Below the pieces are notes generated by a model. That model saw nothing but the letters and a program-made list of their open reading frames with translations, searched no databases and was not told the origin of the DNA. A stretch of DNA of 30,167 nucleotides, taken from assembly GCA_009760855.2 (NCBI GenBank), contig WPIO01000307.1, positions 72,501 through 102,667 on the forward strand, written 5' to 3'. The translations under genes and the position numbers were made by a program. How positions within the stretch are numbered: position 1 is the first letter of the stretch; each line of letters opens with the position of its first letter. Shown in pieces: positions 18,368-27,436 of this stretch. The DNA is from Cristatella mucedo. Its lineage: Eukaryota; Bryozoa; Phylactolaemata; Cristatellidae.

Positions 18368-19200
18368 CCCAGAATCTCGCCCTAGAATCGCGGTGCCTAC
18401 CTCCCCGGTGGGGGGGTCTGCCGGGCTACGGTGGGTGGGGGTAAGCTATTTATAATTACTTGCAACGGGTACAGCTTATTCGGCCTCAGCGACTGCTTAA
18501 TTCTAGAGTAGCCAGGAACGACCTGGCTATATTCCAATATCCTTGTGTAACTTGCTGCGATTAGTACTTGCAGGTTGCCGCCGCTACCAGCCTACAAAGC
18601 CGTTTGGGTTTCTTAATTAGTGCCGGAAGTCATGCCTGTTCAGCATTTTTCCAATCCTGCCGGCCACTCTCCGGAGACTTGCCGCGACGACGCATACGAC
18701 GAGCTTGCACCACCAGGCAGACCTCATGAGCCTCTCCTCCTCCTCCTCCTTCTCCTCTTCCTTCTTCTAGAAGCACACGCGTAGATTCTGCCCCGTGAAG
18801 AGGCACCAAGAAAAGATGCGGCGTTACTTCCGTGACTCTATAAAGACACGTATACCCATTGTTGTCTGACATAGTCTGCACATCTGCAACCGGAGAGCTC
18901 CTTCCGGAAGAATTTTGAGACGCCGCTTAAAGAGAGTAGCCAACCCGCACGGCGGGCTGATTAAACTTATACAATTCGTTCTCAAACACTGGTCGCCTCC
19001 CTCTGAAGAAACAGGCTTGAGGAGCAGCAATGTGCCCATGCGGCTTGCGGTTCTAGTTTGCCCTTTTTTATGCCAGCTTTAGAAGCGCGGGTTGTGAAGC
19101 CCTGAGGGTTATTTGCCCAGCAGGCTGGAGTAACCTGATCTAAAAAAGAAATAGGTAATAAAAATAATAACCCCCGAAGGATCAGGATAGAACTGGCCAG
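18368..19200. other. Intergenic: nothing recognised
   Basis: About 830 bp. Contains a perfect 8-bp inverted repeat (tagccagg/cctggcta, 18509-18529) and a CTC-rich tract at 18735-18770. No coding or repeat match. Confidence 0.55.
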
Positions 19201-19203
19201 AGA

Positions 19204-19371
19204 GGTTCTACTAGGTAAGGCGGTTGCGTTCACGACCTCGGTCCCGAGGTCGTGGGTTCGATTCCAGCGGTGGGCGATCCTTTATCGCCACTGCAAGCGG
19301 TGGTGATAGCCGTATAGGCTCTTCTGTCGCTATACAAAAAGAGGCTGTTTAATCAGCTAGGATTTTTTTTA
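19204..19371 (+). mobile_element. SINE-B copy 5
   Basis: Lacks the first bases (starts ctaggtaaggcggttgc). Perfect B box gggttcgattcc, body with ccactgcaagcggtgg, atagccgtataggctcttctg, end aatcagctaggatttttttt. It lies just upstream of a LINE copy in the same orientation. Confidence 0.88.
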
Positions 19372-19392
19372 TGCCGCTCGCTAAAAGCCTTT

Positions 19393-20183
19393 TTTCAGCT
19401 TCAAAATATTGCTAAAATTCGGGCTTGGTTAGATAAGGATGCAACGTCCAAGTTGGTCCATGCATTCGTGACATCTCGTCTCGACTTCTGCAACTCACTG
19501 CTTACTGGCCTACCAGCATGTGCGACCAGGCGATTGCAGCTGGTGCAAAACTCTGCAGCTAGGCTTGTCTGTCGTGAGCGTCGCAGTTGCCACATTTCTC
19601 CACTTCTCGTTGACCTGCACTGGCTACCAGTCAAGCAACGGATTGACTTCAAGGTTTTGTCGCTCACGTTTAGGTCACTTCATTCTTTGGCTCCAGCCTA
19701 TCTTTCAGATATGCCCCCCCATCAGGCCAAGCATCGTACCACCCGCTTTTCGGAATCCAGCAGTATACAAATACCTCGTACAAACCTTAAATCCTTCGGA
19801 GACCGTGCATTTAGTTCGTATGCTCCCAAAGCCTGGAACTCCCTCCCGACCTGCGTCAGAACATCCTCTGACCTGACCACATTTAAAAGGAACCTAAAAC
19901 ACACACCTATTTAGGACAGCATTTAGTGGGTCCCTGTGATTCGTCCTTGATGTGCTTATGCGTGCTGACACCGTGCATGCTGCCACTAACCACTTTTGCA
20001 TGCTGACCCAGTGCATGTAACCCCTAACCATGTTATTCATTTTGTTTGTTTTTCAAGCATGATTTGACTTACCATTCAATTGCATTTCACTTTACAGCAA
20101 ATGTAAAGCGCCTAGAGAGAGAGAGATTAAGTTCTCTGAGGGCGCTTTATCAAGTGCATTATTATTATTATTATAATTATTAA
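19393..20183 (+). mobile_element. L2-like LINE, 5'-truncated, 3' reading frame open
   Basis: The C-terminal part of the LINE RT protein is uninterrupted from 19453 to the stop at 19912-19914: [76 protein letters not shown]. The 3' UTR follows, then the hairpin (agcgcc, agagagagattaagttctct, ggcgct) and a (ATT)n tail. The RT catalytic region is missing, so the copy is not autonomous. No other part of an ORF2 or an ORF1 is present. Confidence 0.92.
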
Positions 20184-20222
20184 GACCGGAGGATGATCAT
20201 TCTATTTTCGGAGAGCCTGAAG

Positions 20223-20420
20223 CCCCGTACAGAAGTTGTCCGGCCCTCCCCCTACCCCTCCCCCCCCTACCCTCCCCCTCCCCTCCCCCGGGGGGACCCC
20301 CCCTCCCCCCCACCCCTCCCCCTCCCCCTCCCCCTCCCCCCCCCTCCCCCCTCCCCCTCCCCTCCCCCTCCCCCTCCCCTCCCCTCCCCTCCCCCTCCCC
20401 TCCCCTCCCCCTCTACTTTC
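20223..20420. repeat. C-rich low-complexity tract (CCCCTCCC units)
   Basis: About 200 bases made almost wholly of C with regular T on the plus strand, so the minus strand is (GGGGA)-like. Only a short ggggggac island at 20290 breaks the bias. The proline-rich frames across it are compositional artefacts. Confidence 0.95.
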
Positions 20421-20704
20421 CTCTCGCGAACACGTCTGAGAGACTCAACTTTAAGAGGATGAAGATGAAGAGCTCACTTCCTCTGCAACTTCTCCTCAAA
20501 GAATAATCCTAACCCATCTTGAACCCGACTCCGAGCACGCACGGCGAATTCGCCAGGCTAGCGAAACGACGGCATGCTCGAAGGAGAGAATACGAAAGCC
20601 GTGAGTTAATTAGAGGTTCCTGTAGGGTCCGGTTTATGATCTGTGGGAACCAGCTATTACCCTGTCTACGGCCAGAAGGTATCAAAAGCGAATATAAAGA
20701 GACT

Positions 20705-20862
20705 GCCGAGCTGGTTTCGCCCGGTGGTTATGGTGCTCGCACCGACCAAGGTCAGACCGAGGTCGTGGGCTCCAACCCCGAGGCATATATTCTGTGACGC
20801 GCCCGGATAGAGATTAAGTTACCTTGGGGTGCTATACAAATAAATTACATTATTATTATTAT
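20705..20862 (+). mobile_element. SINE-A copy 4, full length
   Basis: gccgagctggtttcgcccgg, box A region ggtggttatggtgctcg, box B gtcgtgggctccaacccc (diverged), hairpin (gcgcccggatagagattaagttaccttggggtgct) and a tail acattattattatt, the same tail as the LINE. It is the only SINE-A here with a clear (ATT)n end. Confidence 0.88.
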
Positions 20863-20865
20863 GAC

Positions 20866-22227
20866 CAGTCAATTGTGATTTTGGGCTCGAACGAATGACC
20901 CGGACTTGGGGGGCTGCGAGGTCTTTTTCGCGCTACGGTTGGTGCTGCTTACGCTCACGCCTCCCTGCGGCTCGGTAATAGAACGTTCTACATCAACGGC
21001 GCGGAGTTGCTATGGCAATAGGGTACGTGCGCTTGTTCTCGTTGGGCATATTCTCGTGCAGCGAGACAGCGACTGCGACTCGCTAACCTTGCTCCGAGGT
21101 GCCAATTTAGCAACCATTCATTACGAATGCGAAAGGCCTTGTACCCGTTACGTTTGCTGGATTCTAGGCAAAGGACTTCACTTGAGGGGCCGCTACAGCG
21201 CGCTCAAGACATTGGCATTCTGTCTAGCGCCATGTAACGAAAAATGGTAACTTCCCAGTAGGGAAACGGCAAGAGGATGTGCGCGCCGAAGGCGCCCCGC
21301 CGGAAATGTCCGTAGAAACCGCGGCCGGAAGCCCAGTGGGATTTATTACCTGAAGAGGGCTGTCGGTCCTCCGAGGCAGGCTAAGGGGTGTTCTTTGGCA
21401 ATGGAAGGGGACTCGAATGGCCCTGATTTTTTATCGGGCAGTCCCAGCAGCCCCGCCGCTACAGTCTGCCCTACGGAAGAGCGTCTTTACCATATCCCCC
21501 ATCTATGCCCTCGGTCGCCGTAATTCTAGCTGTAAGATACTCCGGCTGATGGTTGCGTCGGCTTGGGCCTCTGCCGGCCGGCTGTTTGGGTCGCTTGTAG
21601 GGCCGGCTCTCCTCTGCCGTTCACCGCGGTTGGGTGTAACGCCGATGGGAGCTCAGGGCGCTCTGCTAGCTGCACTTGCCCTTGGCGTGAGAGTTGCGAC
21701 GTGGACGCGGGAGTGAGCCGCTGGGGCTGTCGTACAGCGAGCCGTCCCGACGATAGAGCTTCCGGAAGTGGCTTTGGAACGAAGCAGATTCTAACCAGAA
21801 TCGTCATCCAGCTTGAGTACTGCGACTATTTTGAGATTACGACACTGTCGTCAGCTTATGGGCCATTGTGATTTATGGCAGCGATAAATAAGCAAGGGGC
21901 GGCCATGGCCCGCGGAAGTAACGTCGAGGACGTCGGATGGGGCTGTCGCGTACTGGCCCGCGGCGGCGTCCGCATGAATAAACGTGTGTGAGCCCGCTTC
22001 GGCGTTCTGCGTGGTATCTCGTGCCTACCGCTACGAAGAATGTCACATTATAGGTACTTTAGCTCTTAGGAATGAGGCTTAAGCTCTTCTTAACAGGATA
22101 GACTAGTTCTTAGCAATATCGCCGTCTGCGGGAGTTAACCAACGAGTGCTATTTAAAAAAGGACGGTTCATTTTTGGTGTATTTGCGATATTATGCATCT
22201 CGGTCTATAACTCAAACAAAACCACGA
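20866..22227. other. Intergenic: no gene recognised
   Basis: About 1.36 kb, GC-rich in the middle. Open frames up to 114 codons have no recognisable domains. aataaa at 21978-21983 followed by a GC-rich 60-base segment ending gtcaca resembles the end of an LTR, but I could not find a matching start or second copy. Confidence 0.5.
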
Positions 22228-22475
22228 AGACTAACTGGGTGCTACTACGGGGAGTTTTCTGTGGCTCACTCAAAGCTCAAGCGGCATTCGGTACGCATGC
22301 GTTAGCCAACCGACTTCATTCCACACAACACAGAAAAAATGAATAACATATAGCTGAGTCAGGAGTGCAGTCGAGGAAATGGAAGCTGCAGCTCAGGTCT
22401 GCTGGAAAGGATGTGCCACAATCTGAAGAAGGAGACTAAATGTCGTTACGTAGGAATTGCATGAGTGGGTTCCTT
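22228..22475 (+). repeat. Unclassified interspersed repeat C, copy 2
   Basis: Co-linear with 2000-2245 (shared blocks: ggagtttt, cactcaaagc, ttcggtacgca, tagccaac, gtcgag, ggaagctgcagctcagg, gatgtgcc). No coding sense, tRNA head or terminal repeats seen. Boundaries approximate. Confidence 0.6.
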
Positions 22476-22594
22476 TGACGAACAAGTTTCGCGAACTACC
22501 TTCAGAGGAGGGTTGCACTAGTATAAGAGGACATAACAGGACCGCACGCTTGGTGGGGAAAACTAGGGTTCGTTAGAGACAGCTTATCGCCAAG

Positions 22595-22980
22595 AATAAA
22601 TAGAAGGATTAAGTGATAGGAAATATATTAAGAAATAGGAGGATTAAGTGATAAGAAATATATTAAGAAATAGGAGGATTAAGTGGTAGAAAATATATTA
22701 AGAAATAGGAGGATTAAGTGATAGGAAATATATTAAGAAATAGGAGGATTAAGTGGTAGGAAATATATTAAGAAATAGGAGGATTAAGTGATAAAAAATA
22801 TATTAAAAAATAGGAGGATTAAGTGATAGGAAATATATTAAGAAATAGGAGGATTAAGTGATAGGAAATATATTAAGAAATAGGAGGATTAAGTGATAGG
22901 AAATATATTAAGTAATAGGAGGATTAAGTAATAGGAGGATTAAGTGATAGGAAATATATTAAGTAATAGGAGGATTAAGT
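22595..22980. repeat. 35-bp AT-rich minisatellite, about 11 units
   Basis: Tandem units built from aagaaataggaggattaagt + gataggaaatatatt. Variants: tattaagtaata and a shortened unit near 22915-22935. Strand-biased (purine-rich plus strand). Confidence 0.93.
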
Positions 22981-23047
22981 TGGAGGCGAGAGGAGCGTGT
23001 CAGGAGTCAGCACATAGATAGAGCTTAAAGCGGGTTTATTCTTGGCC

Positions 23048-23210
23048 ACTGTCTAAATGTGGTCAACTCAGGGGATATCGTGACACCTGTCGGGAGTGAG
23101 CTAAGGCTCTTGAAGCACACGATCCGGCGGCATCCGGTCTCTACAGGATTTGATGTTGGCTGGAGACCCACTATGAGACCGAACAGAACAGCTGGTGGTA
23201 CTGTAGCATA
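23048..23210 (-). mobile_element. Decayed L2-like LINE fragment
   Basis: Minus strand: aaatgtggtcaactcagggg and gggagtgagctaaggctcttgaag match the region around the end of the LINE coding sequence in the copies at 10899-11779 and 7590-8690. Many substitutions. Confidence 0.65.
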
Positions 23211-23350
23211 ATAATAATAACATTAATAATAATATATTTGTATAGAAACATCAGGGAACTGAGTCTCTCTATAGGCACTTTAGAGATGCTGCTTACAAAG
23301 CATTACAAAATGTTTGGTGGTAGCATCCGAAAGCAGCAGGCATAGTATAA
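23211..23350 (-). mobile_element. L2-like LINE 3' tail
   Basis: (AAT)n, then gtatagaaacatcagggaac ... ctctataggcactttagag and a 3'-UTR remnant that resembles the tail at 7590-7720 (acaaaatgtttgg...agcagcaggcata). It adjoins the fragment to its left. Confidence 0.7.
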
Positions 23351-25395
23351 GCAGGTAGCCCCTCCTCTGGCTCTATTTAGGGCGGACAAGAACTTCGCGG
23401 CTGAAAAACGCTTTTTTTGTCCTTGAGCAGTGGGGCAAGAGGGTGCAGCAGTTGCGGTAGGATCCTGAGCAGGGCTTAGAGCAGGATTACAGCCGAGTTC
23501 CAGGGGTCAGAGGCTAATTCCCGCCAAGCCCCGCCATACTCGGCCACACCGCCGCTCGCCATGCCGCTGAGCTAGGGTAAGACGAGCGGCCGTCAGGTTA
23601 AACCTCTTTATATTACCGCATGCGACAACCACAACAGGGGACTAAACAAGTCTACAGAGGAGGGTTCTATACAAAGTACACTATAGGGGCGCAAGATGAC
23701 GGAGCAAGCTCGAACAAACGTGTTAGTTGGTCAGTTGGTTTCCGCAGTTCCACCGTTGTATCGACTCCGTTCTAACAGTACGAGCGTACACCGTAAAAGA
23801 TCCGGCTGGCTGAGTAACTGCTTAGCTAGTCGGAGTCGACGTCTACCACAGTCAAGAGCTCCCGCCGAAAGACGCCAAATCTCGGGGGAGGGGGGTCACG
23901 AACACGCTACACGGGGAACCCGGAATACACAAGTTGCAACAACGAGCGTCCTATCCAGATTCGCTCGGGTCTCGGACACTCGTTGCCTTGCATTCGAGGC
24001 CGCACAGCCGGAACACGCCTGCACCCATTCAGGTGCATAATTCGGCGAGACCGGGAGCCTTCAACACTACGACTTACTCGGCAAACTTCTCTTACCCAAG
24101 AGCCCTGGTGACCTCTCGCCATCGCACATCCGGCCATGCCCTTGGGTGAGGCCCCGGCCTAGCCCGTGAAAATTACCACACTACAGCGGTCCCGTCCCAA
24201 CCAACCGAACCTAGCCTGGGTACAGGATGGCGAGCGAGCGGGTAGTCTCCAGAGCAAACTGCGGCATTTCTGTCTGTTGATCGGCCTGCTCTGCACTGGA
24301 GCGGCTAGTCACTGTCGCCTGACAGGTCATTCTCGGCCATAAATCTGATACAGCAAATTGTGTAGAAATTTCTTTTGGCATTCAAGCACGACAATTCTGC
24401 TCATCGGTTGTCGAGCGATGGTAGTAATTCCTTACCGTAGCGACCCACGGCGCCAGGTCCAATACCGCTAAGCCCGCACCCGATTGTCCTGGCTAGCTTT
24501 TTAAGAATAAGAATACACTTGCTCAAGGTCGTCCCGGCCGCCGCCAGCCGTCCGAGAGTTGCCAGACTCGTATCTGCTTGAACGAGGGAGATGGGCGGGC
24601 ATTCTCGCTAGCGGTCGACGGGGGGGGGGGGGAGCAGCAAAAGCCAGGGTCGGGGGTCGGGAAGAGAATTCGGCGGATGCCACCAAATGCGTTTGTATAG
24701 TCCCAGTTGCTAGCCATTGGTACTTTCGCGCTTGCGTATGCGGCATGGTCTCGGCAAAGGGATTTGGTGCTGTGAAGCAGTTTTATGGCTACCCGCCTAT
24801 GGCGAGGAGTAGGAGGGAGGTACTGTTTTCGCTTAGCGAAACAGCCCTCAGTTTACCTGCCTTCGAGTAAGGTGGAAGCGGAATCCTCGTTCTCCGGTCC
24901 GGGGTTACGGTTTGTTAAATCGACGATAGGTGCATCAAATCTTTTCATAGAGCCGCTGCACGCCTGAACCGACGTCGCTAATCCACGTACATTGACGTTC
25001 GAGCCCTCAGTCTATCTGGGTCTCGCCCCAGGATAGATGCCAGTGATCTGAGCACGGGAAGGTATCCCCTCCATGAGAGGTGCTCCCCGGGAGTGGGCGA
25101 CGCCCGGCCCGAGGAAGGTACGCTCCCCGCGGGTGCTCAGTGTTACAGTACGACGAGAAGCCAGATTAGGAAGCATCGATGTTTGATAGTTTAGAGCAAG
25201 GGAATTGTTGGGTCTGCTGTACCGCGAACGCATACAACTTCGGCTGAAGCCAGCGAAAGGAGAACAGAGGACCCACTTTTGTAAATACTCCTACGCTAGT
25301 TTGGTGGCCCGGTTCCAAGTTTCCTTAATAAGCACCATCTTTCTGAGCCGTCTTTCGCTAAGCGTGACTGCTCGCACAAACTTAACATGGAATAA
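23351..25395. other. Intergenic: no gene recognised
   Basis: About 2 kb. Open frames of up to 114 codons overlap on both strands and show no domain. Poly-G run of about 12 at 24620-24631. No repeat partner found elsewhere in the window. Confidence 0.5.
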
Positions 25396-26262
25396 TGACG
25401 TCGGCAGATGCTGCATGCCCCTCCTATGGCTATGTAACTCCTGGTTGGGAGGTCCATTGTACCGGACGCTTCTGGTACCAGCCGGGCCTGAGTAAACGTG
25501 GTCTCGTGACATCTCGTCTCGACTTCTGCAACTCACTGCTTAATGGCCTACCAGCATGTACGATCAGGCGATTGCAGCTGGTGCAAAACTCTTGCAGCTA
25601 GGCTTGTCTGTCGTGAGCGTCGCAGTTGCCACATTACTCCACTTCTCGCCGACCTGCACTGGCTACCAGTTAAGCAACAGATTGACTTCAAGGTTTTGTC
25701 GCTCACTTTTAGGTCCCTTCATTCTATGGCTCTAGCCTATCTCTCCGACATACTCCCCCATCAGGCCAAGCATCGTACCACCCGCTTTTCGGAATCCAAC
25801 AGTATACAAATACCTCGTACAAACCTTAAATCCTTCGGAGACCGTGCATTTAGTTCGTATGCTCCCAAAGCCTGGAACTCCCTCCCGACCTGCGTCTGAA
25901 ACATCCCCTGACCTGAACCACATTTAAAAGGAACCTAAAACACACACCTATTTAGGACAGCATTTAGTGGGTCCCTGTGATTCGTCCTTGATGTGCTTAT
26001 GCGTGCTGACACTGTGCATGCTGCCACTAACCGCATTCGCATGCTGACCCTGTGCATGCCACCCCTAACCATATTATTCATTTCGTTTGTTTTTCAAGCA
26101 TGATTTGACTTACCATTCAATTGCATTTCCCTTTGCAGCAAATGTAAAGCGCCTAGAAAGAGATTAAGTTCTCTGAAGGCGCTTTATCAAGTACATTATT
26201 ATTATTAATATTATTATTATTATTGTCTCTGTATGCTCGTGTGATATACCACACTATCAACA
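25396..26262 (+). repeat. 5' LTR, split by a LINE
   Basis: 25396-25505 plus 26230-26262 align with the 3' LTR at 28165-28316: atgctgca(c/t)gccc, ctcctggttgggaggtccattg / ctccttgttgtggggaggtccattg, cggacgcttc, ggtaccag/ggtaccgg, gtggtctc, ctatcaaca. The intervening 719 bp is an L2-like LINE flanked by gtctc on both sides. Confidence 0.85.
25506..26224 (+). mobile_element. L2-like LINE inserted in the 5' LTR
   Basis: 5'-truncated copy starting gtgacatctcgtctcgac, with the C-terminal RT text ([49 protein letters not shown]), 3' UTR, hairpin and (ATT)n. A one-base insertion near 25590 (ctcttgcag for ctctgcag) breaks the frame, and a tga follows PTCV. Flanking duplication gtctc at 25501-25505 and 26225-26229. 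Very similar to the copy at 19462-20183. Confidence 0.9.
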
Positions 26263-26280
26263 TGATGGCAGCGGGGTAAG
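26263..26280 (+). promoter_or_regulatory. Primer-binding site (tRNA-Leu type)
   Basis: tgatggcagcggggtaag begins directly after the 5' LTR end. It resembles the complement of an animal tRNA-Leu 3' end (tggtggcagcggtggg), so this tRNA was the probable primer for minus-strand synthesis. Confidence 0.65.
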
Positions 26281-26356
26281 TGACTACCAGGCTTTTCTTT
26301 GAGTAAGCATTTAGTCTATTTTCCTGATCTACGGACGTTCTACGGTTGCGGTATTC

Positions 26357-26866
26357 ATGGATCGAGACCACATGACGGACGGCGTTTTTCGGTTGCCCCC
26401 TCAGTTGGATTTACTGGATCCAGATCTCTGCCGGCGGCGCTTTTGCGAAAATGGAAAAGCCAGCTGGTGAATTACACGCTCGAAAGCGGTTCGGCGGATA
26501 AACCGTCGGCTACAAGCGAGATTGCACTACGCTGCAGGTGGCAGCTGATATTTGCCGCTTGTTTGAAACCACACTCTCAAAACGGTGAATAAAATGAGCA
26601 GTCACGCCTCGAGCGTTCAGAACCGTACCAGCCAAGTTTGGATGGTTGCTGCACTGCCGCAGGGTCAAAAGCAGTATACGCGTATTATTTGACGACCGCC
26701 GGAAAACCCGAATGCTGCTTCGCGTGGACCGATGGAGCTAGACTGTCGAATTATGGTCGAATACACAAAGCGTCGAGAGCAGATTGCTCTGCTCAAGGAT
26801 GCCACTGCCATAAGTGCAACGAAGTCGTAGGGCCTTTTGAACAGGTGCCCGGTGCCTAGCTGTCGA
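26357..26866 (+). pseudogene. gag remnant of the gypsy element
   Basis: A Met codon at 26357 opens a frame with FRLPPQLDLLDPD. After a frame change comes KWKSQLVNYTLESGS, typical of the N-terminal part of SURL/Mag-type Gag (Trp-Lys-x-Gln ... Tyr). Further on, YGRIHKASRADCSAQG and CHKCNEV (about 26750-26825) form the double zinc-knuckle pattern of this group (C-G-x2-H ... C-x-A-x-G-x2-C-x2-C). The last His and Cys positions both read Pro, and several frame breaks and a stop lie between the parts, so it cannot make Gag. Confidence 0.7.
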
Positions 26867-26869
26867 GGC

Positions 26870-27410
26870 TGCTGCCGTAGACGTGTGGCCATTGCTGGAT
26901 GTAGGAGGCAGTCCAACGCATGCTCGGCATGGTAGTACCTTGGGACGCACCGTAGAATCGGTGTACAATCTGGCATGTCCCAGGTCGCCGAGGTCATTTT
27001 TGTCAGTGCTATCTACTTTTGCAATAATAGGTCAGGGTGCATGGTCATCAGTCCAATAGCCCGACAGGCTCCTGTACCAAGCAAGCATGTAAGGTCATCG
27101 CAAACAACGATGAATGGCACGACAGTCGTGGTACCTGTTTTCGGATTCGTCTCGACAAGGTCGGCTATCCCGACTGGAACAACAGAACCGCCGTTCCAAG
27201 ACATCGGGCGTTGGGTCGTACCCGATATCTGGTGTTTCCGGAAAAACGTCGATTAATGATATTGACGTCAGCGTCAGTGTTTAGCTGCAAGCAAACTGCA
27301 GCATTGTTGACCGCCATCAGAGCCATAGTGCTTGTGTTCTGACAACTCGCTCCAACCGAAAACATTTGCACCGTGTCTTCATCTGCAACAGCATGGTGAA
27401 CTCCCTGCAC
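26870..27410 (-). pseudogene. Inverted protease-to-RT linker segment of the gypsy pol gene
   Basis: On the minus strand, opposite to gag and to the integrase tail. A retropepsin-like region: ALMAVNNAAVCLQL, then ADVNIINRRF, and after a frame change NPKTGTTTVVPFIVV and CLLGTGACRAIGLM, matching the flap-to-C-terminal part of SURL-like proteases. The catalytic triad position (27281-27273) reads Asn-Thr-Asp, so it is dead. Further left, DLGDLGHARLYTDSTVRPKV and LPCRACVG match the protease-RT linker just before RT. The segment stops at about 26870 without RT motifs. Confidence 0.75.
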
Positions 27411-27436
27411 ATAGTGCAGTCTAGCCCGGCACCAAC

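Noticed and set aside
20193-20462. Proline-rich protein over the C-rich tract
   Set aside because: Two overlapping frames give the same Pro-rich composition; it is a by-product of CCC-rich DNA.
21860-22055. Solo LTR ending at gtcaca near 22045
   Set aside because: aataaa and a GC-rich end are suggestive, but no matching start, target duplication or second copy was found.
26665-26997. RT domain on the minus strand left of the inverted protease
   Set aside because: The linker before RT is recognisable, but no RT motif follows before gag text on the other strand begins.
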